From: Limnomonas spitsbergensis
Lineage: Eukaryota > Chlorophyta > Chlorophyceae > Chlamydomonadales
Reading direction: 5' to 3'
Assembly: GCA_037349105.1 (NCBI GenBank)
Contig: JAYJMM010000078.1
Coordinates: 434,001 to 498,000, forward strand
DNA: 64,000 nucleotides
The position numbers and the translations under genes were made by a program. Shown here one piece after another: positions 11,198-21,127 of the stretch. Position 1 is the stretch's first letter; each line of letters begins with the position of its first letter. Under the pieces are notes generated by a model. It was not told the DNA's origin, made no database searches, and was given only the letters and a program-made list of their open reading frames with translations.

Positions 11198-12302
11198 CCC
11201 CTGGTGCATAAGGGAGCACATGCTTGGCTACGGGACAGAGGAGTGCCCCCCTGGTGCATGAGGGAGCACATGCTTGGCTACGGGACAGAGGAGTGCCCCC
11301 CTGGTGCATAAGGGAGCACATGCTTGGCTACGGGACAGAGGAGTGCCCCCCTGGTGCATGAGGGAGCACATGCTTGGCTACGAGACAGAGGAGTGCCCCC
11401 CTGGTGCATAAGGGAGCAAAGGCTTGGCTACGGGACAGAGGAGTGCTCCCCTGGTGCATAAGGGAGCACATGCTTGGCTACGGGACAGAGGAGTGCTCCC
11501 CTGGTGCATAAGGGAGCAAAGGCTTGGCTACGGGACAGAGGAGTGCCCCCCTGGTGCATAAGGGAGCAAAGGCTTGGCTACGGGACAGAGGAGTGCCCCC
11601 CTGGTGCATAAGGGAGCACATGCTTGGCTACGGGACAGAGGAGTGCCCCCCTGGTGCATGAGGGAGCACAGGCTTGGCTACGGGACAGAGGAGTGCCCCC
11701 CTGGTGCATAAGGGAGCAAAGGCTTGGCTACGGGACAGAGGAGTGCCCCCCTGGTGCATAAGGGAGCACATGCTTGGCTACGGGACAGAGGAGTGCCCCC
11801 CTGGTGCATAAGGGAGCACAGGCTTGGCTACGGGACAGAGGAGTGCTCCCCTGGTGCATAAGGGAGCAAAAGCTTGGCTACGGGACAGAGGAGTGCTCCC
11901 CTGGTGCATAAGGGAGCACAGGCTTGGCTACGGGACAGAGGAGTGCTCCCCTGGTGCATAAGGGAGCACATGCTTGGCTACGGGACAGAGGAGTGCCCCC
12001 CTGGTGCATGAGGGAGCAAAGGCTTGGCTACGGGACAGAGGAGTGCTCCCCTGGTGCATAAGGGAGCAAAGGCTTGGCTACGGGACAGAGGAGTGCCCCC
12101 CTGGTGCATGATGGAGCACATGCTTGGCTACGGGACAGAGGAGTGCCCCCCTGGTGCATGAGGGAGCAAAGGCTTGGCTACGTGACAGAGGAGTGCCCCC
12201 CTGGTGCATAAGGGAGCAAAGGCTTGGCTACGGGACAGAGGAGTGCCCCCCTGGTGCATGAGGGAGCAAAGGCTTGGCTACGGGACAGAGGAGTGCCCCC
12301 CA
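11198..12302. repeat. 50-bp minisatellite, about 22 copies
   Basis: Head-to-tail array with a period of 50 bp; each unit contains GGCTACGGGACAGAGGAGTG and CTGGTGCATAAGGGAGCA. Units differ at a few positions (ATAAG/ATGAG, CACATG/CAAAGG, GCCCCC/GCTCCC), and these variants are shuffled along the array, as expected from unequal exchange or gene conversion. The period is not a multiple of three, and stops occur in the frames, so it is not coding. Confidence 0.95.
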
Positions 12303-12734
12303 TGTGCAGGTATGCTGTCTGGACCTCCAACGTGCGCTGGCCGTTGTGGCACCGTTCCAGGAGTCTCCATCCAAGCAGTCACTCCAAGGACCTCCCGGAT
12401 GGGGTGTCAGTCGAAATGAGAGTTAACAGAGGATTGTACAAGCATAGCTGATGTGGTAGGATGATTTAAAAAGGAATTGATCATGAGACATGGGTCACCT
12501 TGTTCGAGATGTAACATCCTACCTAGCAGGGGGACTTCAGCATTGTTATGTGAAGGGCTTGCGCTACAATTCAGGTACATCACGGCCCATGGTCAAAGGG
12601 ACCTGGTGCAACAAGCCACTGCTATTTGTGCCACCAACTGTACGTCGGCCAAGCTTTGGTCCCCAACATCCAATTACCGGTACCTGCCTGTCTAGGATGA
12701 TTTTCACCACAATTCACATAGTTGGGGCTCAAGT
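12303..12734. other. No gene recognised
   Basis: Only short open frames without recognisable motifs, between the 50-bp array and a LINE tail. Confidence 0.4.
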
Positions 12735-12890
12735 GTGTCCCTCCTTCCCCTGTCAGCCTTTTGTGTTTCCTTGCATTCCATTTCCGTTTACCTTCTCTCC
12801 TCCCTCCCTCTTAAGCTTAACTGTCTCCTTCTCCCAACCACATTGTTGGGCGCCTACACGCCGGAGCCTTTCGATCAAAGTCCAAATCTG
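12735..12890 (+). mobile_element. LINE 3' UTR fragment
   Basis: Pyrimidine-rich LINE UTR followed by GTTGGGCGCCTACACGCCGGAGCC, a diverged form of the GGGCGCCCACGCGGCC block. The terminal GTCATTGAC is not preserved. Confidence 0.45.
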
Positions 12891-13114
12891 CAACGTCCTT
12901 CACCTGTGGCTTGGAGCCAGGGTGCAGCAATAATTGTGTAATACTGCAGTCCCTTTATGTCGCCCTGGGTGGAACTTGCTCTGCCTGCAGGCACTGCATA
13001 TAGCGGAGGGGGCATTCTGCTCCTCAGCGTGGGAGAGTGTCATCGGATGAGTTTCGTGTCATCGGACGGGCATGCAGGTGGGCTCAGGGCATTATGCAGG
13101 GTGATGCAACTTGC

Positions 13115-13258
13115 AAGATGCAGGTCAATGGCGGTACACCTCTGGGACCTGCTCAAAATGGCTTGGCCACGTGGGCGCCTAACTAAAGGGTTGGGAGGCA
13201 AGAACGAAACAAACACCAGGGGGCAGGAAAAAGGAGGGAAAGTGTGAAATAAAGATGC
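13115..13258 (-). mobile_element. LINE 3' tail
   Basis: Minus-strand tail with the terminal block (GTCAATGGCGGTACACCTCTGG on plus), the GTGGGCGCC block and GGGTTGGGAGG, as in the copies at 6373 and 1738. No coding part remains. Confidence 0.6.
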
Positions 13259-13597
13259 AGGTGTGCGTCAATGCTCTGTAGGCACCTTGAGCCTCCTTTG
13301 CGCATCTGGGTTGTTTGGTGGGATCTCACGGATTGGTTCCTGCTCCATAGTTGTGTTGCATAACTTATGTACAATTGCAGGTATGCACGGTCTGGCTCCC
13401 ATGCTGATAGGTGCATAGATGGAGTGAGATGCCCCTGCCAGTCGTGCTGATGCAATGCAGATCTAGCGGATCAGTCACCGGTTGCAATGCAATGCAGGCG
13501 TGCTGGCAACGTCCGGCTCTAATGTTGTTAAATGCTATAAATTCATGCAGGCCGCCCGCCGCCCTGAGTACTGGTACCTGCCAGGTACAGTGCAGTA

Positions 13598-13680
13598 CCG
13601 TGTATTCAATTTGCCTTCCCTCGGGTAAAACATTCTCAATGTATGCTGCCCTCAGGGCAATTTCTTGATAAAAATCTTAT
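13598..13680. mobile_element. MITE family B fragment
   Basis: CCGTG-TTTGCCTTCCCTC followed by CTGCCCTCAGGGCAA matches the left part of the inverted-repeat element at 56101-56290. The right terminal inverted repeat is not seen, so this is a partial copy. Confidence 0.45.
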
Positions 13681-13693
13681 ATTCCTAACTGTA

Positions 13694-13725
13694 TCTGGCC
13701 GTTCGTTCGGCAAAGAACGGCCAGA
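13694..13725. repeat. Short hairpin, 11-bp arms
   Basis: TCTGGCCGTTC and its exact reverse complement GAACGGCCAGA are separated by 10 bases. It lies just beyond the MITE B fragment. Function unknown. Confidence 0.6.
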
Positions 13726-14803
13726 GCCAAGTAGAAAAGAATGCAGTATAGGATTGGGGTGTGTTGAAAGAGTAATAAGCCGCGACAAGATTTGAACTCT
13801 GTCTATCCTAGGGAACTCACATTTTCCCAGAAGATTTGGTATGCCTCGAGCCTGAACAGTTCCTCCTAGGTCTGGGGCACCTCATGATCTGACCAGCAGT
13901 GAATGCACGGCAAACATAGCATTGTAGCAAAAGGCTGCATATGTAGCTGGATGCAAATGTATATGTTATATTGCATGCGACACCCTCCTTGTTTTCTTTT
14001 GCTTGGACTCTACAAGGTGTGAGGCCGGCCGCCCAACCCTAGCAAACCTGAGACGCTCAAAAAACAGCCTGGGTGGCCTCGGCGGCAGCTGAGAAAAGGC
14101 GAGCAAGAACAGGAGAGGCATACGACCAACAAGCACTCACATGGCCGTTATAACTGCGTACAATGTTTGATGAAGGTCTACAAAGAAAACTGCTACCCTG
14201 CCACGACTCTATCTCTAGCTTAGGCACACTACCACCAGAAGCTCACCTCAAAGTGGCTGCAAAGATCTCCACCAAACCGAGGCAAAACGGCACCCAACTT
14301 GCAGAAGGAGACAAGAGCTGACAGGAAGCCAGAAAAGGAGCTGCCTGGACACTGAGAGCGAGGGCAAATGGCAAAGTAAGACCCAAAGGTATAGTCCCCC
14401 ACAAAGAAAAAACTCACAAGCTAGCAGCCATAAGGCCCAAACTACCCCTTTGTTTACCCTTGACTGCACTTGCTGATGTGGACGTGGCTTAAAAATTTCC
14501 ACCTCGCCCAACCGACCCCAATCTCGTCATAACATTTGTTATCGGGTATTCTTTACATATGCAACCCTCGTCATTTTAACAGGGGTCAAGCGTGAAAGTG
14601 GTAATATTCAAGGTAAGAAGAGGTGATGTATCAGTCATTATTATTTACTACCGATCGTTGGAGGGTTAGACCTTGATTCAGCCCGTTACGGGCAGGTTAC
14701 GGACTGACGGTTAACTAGCAGCTTCCGTTTGCTCCCCCCTTTTCGGAACACTTTACTTCCTCTCACGTAGTAGGGTATATGAGGGTATCGCCATCTCGGG
14801 ACT
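13726..14803. other. Intergenic, no gene recognised
   Basis: Two overlapping minus-strand frames at 14229-14511 are short and lack motifs. The last 200 bp are the likely promoter of the gene at 14902. Confidence 0.4.
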
Positions 14804-14814
14804 TTTATAAGATA
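14804..14814 (+). promoter_or_regulatory. TATA-like box
   Basis: TTTATAAGATA lies about 90 bp upstream of the proposed ATG at 14902. The same arrangement of TATA-like box and short leader is seen at 3431/3511. Confidence 0.35.
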
Positions 14815-14901
14815 ATATCATTCCGCGAATTTCCTGGCTCGACAAACCTTCCGTTTCGCAAGCTTACCTCAACGCCAAGCCAAAGGGACAAGGACCATAC
14901 G

Positions 14902-15861
14902 ATGAAGCACCGTCAATGGTATCAGAGCCTGATGGCGCGCCTGTGCATGGGCCCCGCCGTGCCTGCTGATCGTCATGTGGGAGGAGAAAGCAAGGATCCC
15001 TCACACAGCAGCCTACCAAAATGGACATCAAAGGCCTCCCATCATGAAGTCGGGAAAGATCGCCATCCCGGGTCCTCCAGTTCCGGATTACCTTTTACAA
15101 CTGCTGCCGCTACCGATGGTGCGTTGTCACATGCAGCCACCGCCCTCGTCGTGTCCCTCCTAGTGTGCGCCGATGTCTGCTCGGCGCCGCAGGCGTGCCA
15201 GACGACCCCTACTTCCGCCTCAACTCCTCCTTCCAGCTCCAAAGCAGACGTTTGCGCCGTTGCCGAGCGTCGTCCTGCCCTTCCCACGCCTCGAGCACCA
15301 GGGGGCAGCCTTCTGTTGCTTCAACGCACATCGGCATCATCTTGTTCAACAGTGCATTCCTTCACCCCTGACCCCACCTTCGTTGTCGACGAGCTGGAGG
15401 TCTTGATGAGCCTAGAGTACCCCGATCCCCTACCCCAGCTGCATGAGCTCCTAACAGCAGGCTCACAGTGCAGCCTCAGCGCTAGCAGCAGCATGAGCGA
15501 TGAAGACTTCACGTACAGCAGCACGAAGCTCCCTGCAGTCATCAGCGGATTCCTGTCCGACATGCCGCTGCCGCATATTAACTGGAGGCTGCTGGACCAG
15601 CCACGCCGTGCCCCGCCCATGGGCTTCAACGCCAAGTTCCCCCTCAAGCAGTCTGAGCAGCAGGTACCAGGCAGGATCAGCAACGCCGTGGCCTCCCAGC
15701 GGTCTGCTGCAGGTTGTGGTTCCAACACGTGCCCCGCCGCCCTGTTGGTCTTCAGCTCCAGGTACAACGGGCCTTCCCTCACTGCTCCCCCCTCCTCGGA
15801 CGGGTCTGCCCTGCCAGCGGACTCCATGATTTCCATCTCTTTGGCCAATGCCGGCTTTTGA
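14902..15861 (+). CDS. Hypothetical protein, single exon (319 aa)
   Basis: Open frame of 319 codons from the ATG at 14902; the frame is open further upstream (to about 14779), but this ATG is the first one after the TATA-like box in a CAT-ACG-ATG-AAG context. I do not recognise the family. The protein has a basic N-terminus (QWYQSLMARLC), a Ser/Thr/Pro/Ala-rich middle and a better-ordered C-terminal half with a short acidic/Leu-rich segment (VVDELEVLMSLEYPDPLPQL), an acidic SSSMSDEDF patch and a Trp-containing segment near FLSDMPLPHINWRLL. Its last six residues and stop codon come from the first unit of the 17-bp array, so the original C-terminus may have been altered. Confidence 0.5.
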   Translation: MKHRQWYQSLMARLCMGPAVPADRHVGGESKDPSHSSLPKWTSKASHHEVGKDRHPGSSSSGLPFTTAAATDGALSHAATALVVSLLVCADVCSAPQACQTTPTSASTPPSSSKADVCAVAERRPALPTPRAPGGSLLLLQRTSASSCSTVHSFTPDPTFVVDELEVLMSLEYPDPLPQLHELLTAGSQCSLSASSSMSDEDFTYSSTKLPAVISGFLSDMPLPHINWRLLDQPRRAPPMGFNAKFPLKQSEQQVPGRISNAVASQRSAAGCGSNTCPAALLVFSSRYNGPSLTAPPSSDGSALPADSMISISLANAGF

Positions 15862-16163
15862 CCAATGCCGGCTTTTGACCAATGCCGGCTTTTGACCAAT
15901 GCCGGCTTTTGACCAATGCCGGCTTTTGACCAATGCCGGCTTTTGACCAATGCCGGCTTTTGACCAATGCCGGCTTTTGGCCAATGCCGGCTTTTGACCA
16001 ATGCCGGCTTTTGGCCAATGCCGGCTTTTGACCAATGCCGGCTTTTGACCAATGCCGGCTTTTGACCAATGCCGGCTTTTGGCCAATGCCGGCTTTTGAC
16101 CAATGCCGGCCTTTGACCAATGCCGGCTTTGGCCAATGCCGGCTTTTGGCAAACGCCGGCTTT
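15844..16163. repeat. 17-bp minisatellite, about 19 copies
   Basis: Tandem repeat of GCCGGCTTTTGACCAAT with a GACC/GGCC variant; the last units are more diverged. It starts inside the 3' end of the frame at 14902 and supplies its stop codon. Open minus-strand frames across it (WSKAGIGQKPAL-type peptide) arise because three 17-bp units make 17 codons; I treat them as artefacts. Confidence 0.95.
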
Positions 16164-16341
16164 AGGCTCGGGGTGGCCAGGAAGGCCTTCAGGTTGCCCG
16201 ATGCTTATGCTTGACTGAGCGTCTGCCGGGCACTGAAAGTGCCGGAGCCCTGCTGATGCATCATAGTTACTGTCTCTCGTAACTCCTTGGTGGTGTAGCT
16301 CCCTGATGTCTCAAGTCTCTTGACTTGGAGGAGCAAAGTGG

Positions 16342-17228
16342 AATCAAATAGTGGTGGAATGTATGCCGTGTGGCTGGCAGTTCAATCAAATAGTGGTGGA
16401 ATGTATGTCGTGTGGCTGGCAGTTCAATCAAATAGTGGTGGAATGTATGCCGTGTGGCTGGCAGTTCAATCAAATAGTGGTGGAATGTATGCCGTGTGGC
16501 TGGCAGTTCAATCAAATAGTGGTGGAATGTATGCCGTGTGGCTGGCAGTTCAATCAAATAGTGGTGGAATGTATGCCGTGTGGCTGGCAGTTCAATCAAA
16601 TAGTGGTGGAATGTATGCCGTGTGGCTGGCAGTTCAATCAAATAGTGGTGGAATGTATGCCGTGTGGCTGGCAGTTCAATCAAATAGTGGTGGAATGTAT
16701 GCCGTGTGGCTGGCAGTTCAATCAAATAGTGGTGGAATGTATGCCGTGTGGCTGGCAGTTCAATCAAATAGTGGTGGAATGTATGCCGTGTGGCTGGCAG
16801 TTCAATCAAATAGTGGTGGAATGTATGCCGTGTGGCTGGCAGTTCAATCAAATAGTGGTGGAATGTACGCCGTGTGGCTGGCAGTTCAATCAAATAGTGG
16901 TGGAATGTATGCCGCGTGGCTGGCAGTTCAATCAAATAGTGGTGGAATGTATGCCGCGCGGCTGGCAGTTCAATCAAATAGTGGTGGAATGTATGCCGTG
17001 TGGCTGGCAGTTCAATCAAATAGTGGTGGAATGTATGCCGTGTGGCTGGCAGTTCAATCAAATAGTGGTGGAATGTATGCCGTGTGGCTGGCAGTTCAAT
17101 CAAATAGTGGTGGAATGTATGCCGTGTGGCTGGTAGTTCAATCAAATAGTGGTGGAATGTATGCCGTGTGGCTGGCAGTTCAATCAAATAGTGGTGGAAT
17201 GTATGCCGTGTGGCTGGCAGTTCAATCA
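16342..17228. repeat. 42-bp minisatellite, about 21 copies
   Basis: Very homogeneous tandem array, period 42 bp, containing CAAATAGTGGTGGAATGTATG and GCCGTGTGGCTGGCAGTT. Because 42 is a multiple of three, several frames stay open on both strands (14-residue peptide repeats), but none has upstream coding context. Near-identity of the units indicates recent expansion or homogenisation. Confidence 0.95.
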
Positions 17229-18814
17229 CTCGTAGCCTCGAAGGGAGATCCGCACGATTTGTCCATTTCAACTTGACTCCTCGGATTTTCCTAGTCTTTC
17301 TGCATGGTTTACCTTACTTACATCATGGCCCATGTAATGCATTCATGTTCTGAATGGTTTATTTATGTACATGCACATGTGAGAGGCGTAGTAGTGTTTG
17401 AGGGCTACTTGGTTTGTGGACATATTACGAATGCAAGGTGTACACATTCAGTTTGAGTAGTCTGATCTCCTTGATGTCCTGATAGTGACGATGATTGCAT
17501 CTGCCTTGAAATAGTATTCCACCTCGGTATATCAAAGATTTTTGCGGATTGGTCCCTCCACAGGCTGACATCAAATGTTTGGGAGAAATGAATGGCCATG
17601 AGATATTTCCCCAGGAAGTATGTGATCATCAATTTTAGCCACAAATGCGTTGTACGTCATGATATGCTTTAGTCACAAAGTGCGATACCTTGATATATTT
17701 CAGGGAAGAGGGAAAAGTGATGTCAACATTTTCTGTATGTTTAAGACCGTCATAGTGTGCGACTTAAGACTGGATTGACAGCCTCAAGTATTGGATAACA
17801 AGTGATTTGGGAGTTCTAGTATGGCATTGACACATCGGAGAGTGTGTGTTGTTTTTGTGTTGTCGTGTTTATTATGCACAAACAGGCATGTGCTTGTTGC
17901 ATTTCAGTTTTTGCTGGTAGCAGCAGCTCACATCACTCAATTTCAAAAAGTGCTGGAAGTTTACTGATTTGGGATTTGGTGCTTGCTCCATGTTGCATGA
18001 TTTAGAATGCCATACTTATGGTCAGATGAGAGTTAGCAAACCACCTTTTGTGTTGCTCTTGTGTCTGTCTTTGACCAGGCCATTTGCCTCATCAGTGGAA
18101 TATTGAAGGCATTACTAGTTTTTTTCCAGAATTTACACCTCGCGTTGCTTCGGTGCGGCCATCACTTGACTTTCCGACTTTTTTCGTCCCTACTCAAGGT
18201 CCAACTCCGTGGACCTTAATTCTCCTCGTATCCTCTGCCACGGTGTGATGTTGCTGTCTTCCAGGGCCCGTTTTCAAATATGTTCAAAACAATTATTTGG
18301 CTACACTGCAATGCAATTGTCAAGTCTAGGTCTGGCCAGGGCCCCAGGCTGTTTATATTTTGATACCGGTAGGACCTGAGGTTCACGTCCTATGCGCCTT
18401 CCTGGCAAGCAACGGACTCATGTAAACAGTTAATAATGAATATGCACAATGTCAAGATTGGGGTTAAACTGGTGCGGTCATGGACCAAGTTCACATTTCA
18501 TGACTGCTGTTTTCTGAGGCTATTTCACACGTTCAACAAGGGCAGTCACGGTGTCCCTTAGACAGCTTGTTCCATTTCAACTTGCAGGACCGGTTCACAC
18601 TTATTCACAGACCAGAGGTGTAACGTTATTGACGTATTCACAGACCATCAAAAGTTGATAAATGCTGCTGTCTGTACCACCGCTCACCGCAGCATCAGTT
18701 AAACCAGGCCAGGGGTTTAACGACTTCAATGGAAAAGGTCGAGTAAAACTCTCACAAGTCACAGCGCCGCCCATGTTAAGCTTCCTCTATTCCTCCCTCA
18801 CCGAAAGTTGCTTG
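17229..18814. other. Intergenic, no gene recognised
   Basis: AT-richer sequence without recognisable coding content. A short piece near 18605-18640 (CAGAGGTGTAACGTTATTGAC) is the terminal block of the LINE family, without the rest. Confidence 0.4.
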
Positions 18815-19258
18815 GTATACCCATTGGCCGTCTGTCAGTGATGTTGGGCAAGTGGAGACGGCGAACATGTGGAGGACGCGTTGCATGTATGCTTTCAATG
18901 CCCCAGCGTGCAAATCAACTTAGGGAGCGGGTATGGACTGGTCCTCCGGGCGGTGCTAGAGACCTCTTCGAGTTATAGCGTGGCAGGCTTGGGTGGGATG
19001 CCCTGGCCTTTGTGGAAGACGCGGTATATATTGTTGAGGCGTAGACTTTTTCAGAGGCTGGAACTTTCTTTGTATTTCGTTTCCAGCCTTTTGATTTGTC
19101 CCTTCACTTTATTTCCCAATTTCCCTCATTTTTTTGTCCTGCCCCCCTTGTGCTTGTTTCCATCTTTCCTGCCAACTCTTTGCGTAGGCGCCCACGCGGC
19201 CCTTTTTGAGCAGGGCCTTTTTGAGCAGGACCCAGATGTGTAACTTCATGGACCCCTC
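18815..19258 (+). mobile_element. LINE 3' end fragment
   Basis: Plus-strand 5'-truncated LINE. It begins in the zinc-finger coding part (GEHVEDALHVCFQCPSVQ near 18860-18915), continues through the GWDALAFVEDAVYIVE-like C-terminus and the pyrimidine-rich UTR to the GGCGCCCACGCGGCC tail. TTTTTGAGCAGG is duplicated in the tail (about 19205-19230). Confidence 0.8.
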
Positions 19259-19485
19259 GGCCTTTCAATGGCTTGGGGACGCTAAGGCCTGCTTTTATTA
19301 TTTTGTTCGATGGTTGTGAGCGTTGGCAGGAAAACATTGGTGAATTGGGCGAAATAATGCCGATAGTGTGATCAGGCATTCCTGGGTGATAAGGGTTCCA
19401 GGATGAAGACTGCCAGATGGGGGACGAAAAAGGCATAGCCACCGGTAATTTGAAATCAACCTGTCATTTAAAATTTAGATAATTC

Positions 19486-19604
19486 AGGTGAGTGTCGTAA
19501 GGGACAGCGTTAGGTTCTAACGCGTTAGAGGGTTTCAGGGTCCGGAGGGGCACGTTGGGCGAGAAAGAGTGACGGACTTCTAAGGAATGCGCCCGTATAT
19601 GTTC
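19486..19604. repeat. Direct repeat, copy 1 (about 110 bp)
   Basis: Begins CAGGTGAGTGTCGTAAGGGA, contains the 14-bp palindrome TCTAACGCGTTAGA and ends near AAGGAATGCGCCCG. The matching copy starts 194 bp downstream. No inverted ends or coding sequence are evident. Confidence 0.85.
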
Positions 19605-19679
19605 CTGAATGCTAACAAATGACATGCCTTGCCGGAAACAGGACCATAAGCTAACGTGCTGATATGAACGCCAAGTATA

Positions 19680-19790
19680 CAGGTGAGTGTCGTAAGGGAC
19701 AGCGTTAGATTCTAACGCGTTAGAGGGTTTCAGGGTCCGGAGGGGCGCCGGCCGAGGAAGAGTGACGGACTTCTAAGGAATGCGCCCGCG
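19680..19790. repeat. Direct repeat, copy 2 (about 110 bp)
   Basis: Near-identical to 19486-19604; the main differences are a change near the palindrome and in the middle (GGGGCGCCGGCC versus GGGGCACGTTGGG). It again begins with CAGGTGAGT, which is also a good splice-donor sequence. Confidence 0.85.
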
Positions 19791-21127
19791 CCTTAACCCT
19801 AATCGGCTTATCATGAAGTGATGATCTGGGGCATATAAAGTTTTCATTATCCCCCAAGTCTTGAGTTTTTTTACTCTTAGGCAGTTTGTAGCATGAATGT
19901 GATTCACCAAGGCCATCCATCCTTGCTACCCTTCTTTCCTCTTGTGCCTTCTCCCTTGACTTTCCTAACTGACTTTTTGTTTGCCGACGTGGCTGAACTT
20001 CATTTCAGCTAGGCCCAGAGGTGTAACGTCATTCACCAAGGCCATTATGGTCCCCAAATCCCTGTGAGGTCCTAGGGTGCCCAAGCGAGCATCAGATGCC
20101 AGACTGTTCCACGCCAGGCCTAGGGCGGCAGCTACTCTGTTCGTGCAGGGTTCATGTTTATTCATGCACCCCTTCAGCAAGTCTGGCCGGATCAATTTCA
20201 ACTTTAAATACAGACGGGCCACTTAGACAGCAGGGTTCATGCCCCCCTTAAGCTGGTCTGGCCGGGCTTGATAGGCAGAAACATACTGGCAGACAATCGT
20301 GGGGCTGAAGGGGGTTGCATTGGGAAAGTGAGAATACCGCATAGCAACCCTCTGTTATGGCTGGGTTCATTGCATACATTAGAAGTACGATCAAACATTC
20401 GAGAACTCAATGTTGGGCTTAACAAAGTCAGATTGAGGGGAAGATCGAACGGTACTTGAGTGTCAGCTGAAGAAATGAACAGCCTGCAAGCCAAAAGAAT
20501 GTTTCAAGTTTCTCTCAGACAAGAAAAGTACTGCCAAGCCGCCCAGCTCAACCATCCTTAAATCAAAGATTCACAGGCAGAGAGGGTGGTGCAGTGGCAC
20601 AGCCATCGTGATTTGCACATCAGCATTGGCAAAGGAGCCAGCCCCAGCAAAAGCAGCAGGCGTTAAGCATCTAAATCTCTGAAGAGCACATAGTGACAAG
20701 ATCCTACCAGTTAACCCAAAGCCGGATTGCCTCTTGTGTATGGTCAATCCATTTGATCATCGACCGTCAGCTGCCATGATCTCAATCATCAAGCACTGGT
20801 GGAAGCACTGGTTGAAATTACAGCAGCTAAGGACCATGCGGAACAAAGTATTCCTGATAGAAACCAAAAGCCAACAAGAGGGAGAAACCTAGTCGCAAGG
20901 CTGCTGCAGCCCAACTTCAACAAAATATGCTTAACATGAGCATTTCCTGATATCTCATTCACTATCTGAAACGCAGAAAGAGTGAAAGGTGTAATACCCA
21001 GAAACCCCAAAATTTTGGATTCCAGTAATTCTCGTGTACCCACGCCGAGAGGAGTCGGGCCTTCTACTGCAATTCCAGCTTCTACTGCCATTCCAGCAGT
21101 TAGATATCAAGCATGTCCCGCTGCAGC
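19791..21127. other. Intergenic; probable 3' flank of IPI3
   Basis: No gene recognised. A LINE terminal block lies at about 20012-20040 (GGCCCAGAGGTGTAACGTCATTCACC). On the minus strand TGTAA, the usual green-algal polyadenylation signal, is present near 20815-20822 (TTACA on plus), about 310 nt beyond the IPI3 stop. Confidence 0.4.

Noticed and set aside
11198..12302. CRISPR-like array
   Set aside because: Units are contiguous without unique spacers, the genome is eukaryotic and no cas genes are present. The same holds for all other arrays in the window.
16267..17276. Long open frames on both strands (over 300 codons) with 14-residue repeats
   Set aside because: They are produced by the 42-bp array, whose length is a multiple of three and which contains no stop in several frames. 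No upstream coding context or motif supports translation.
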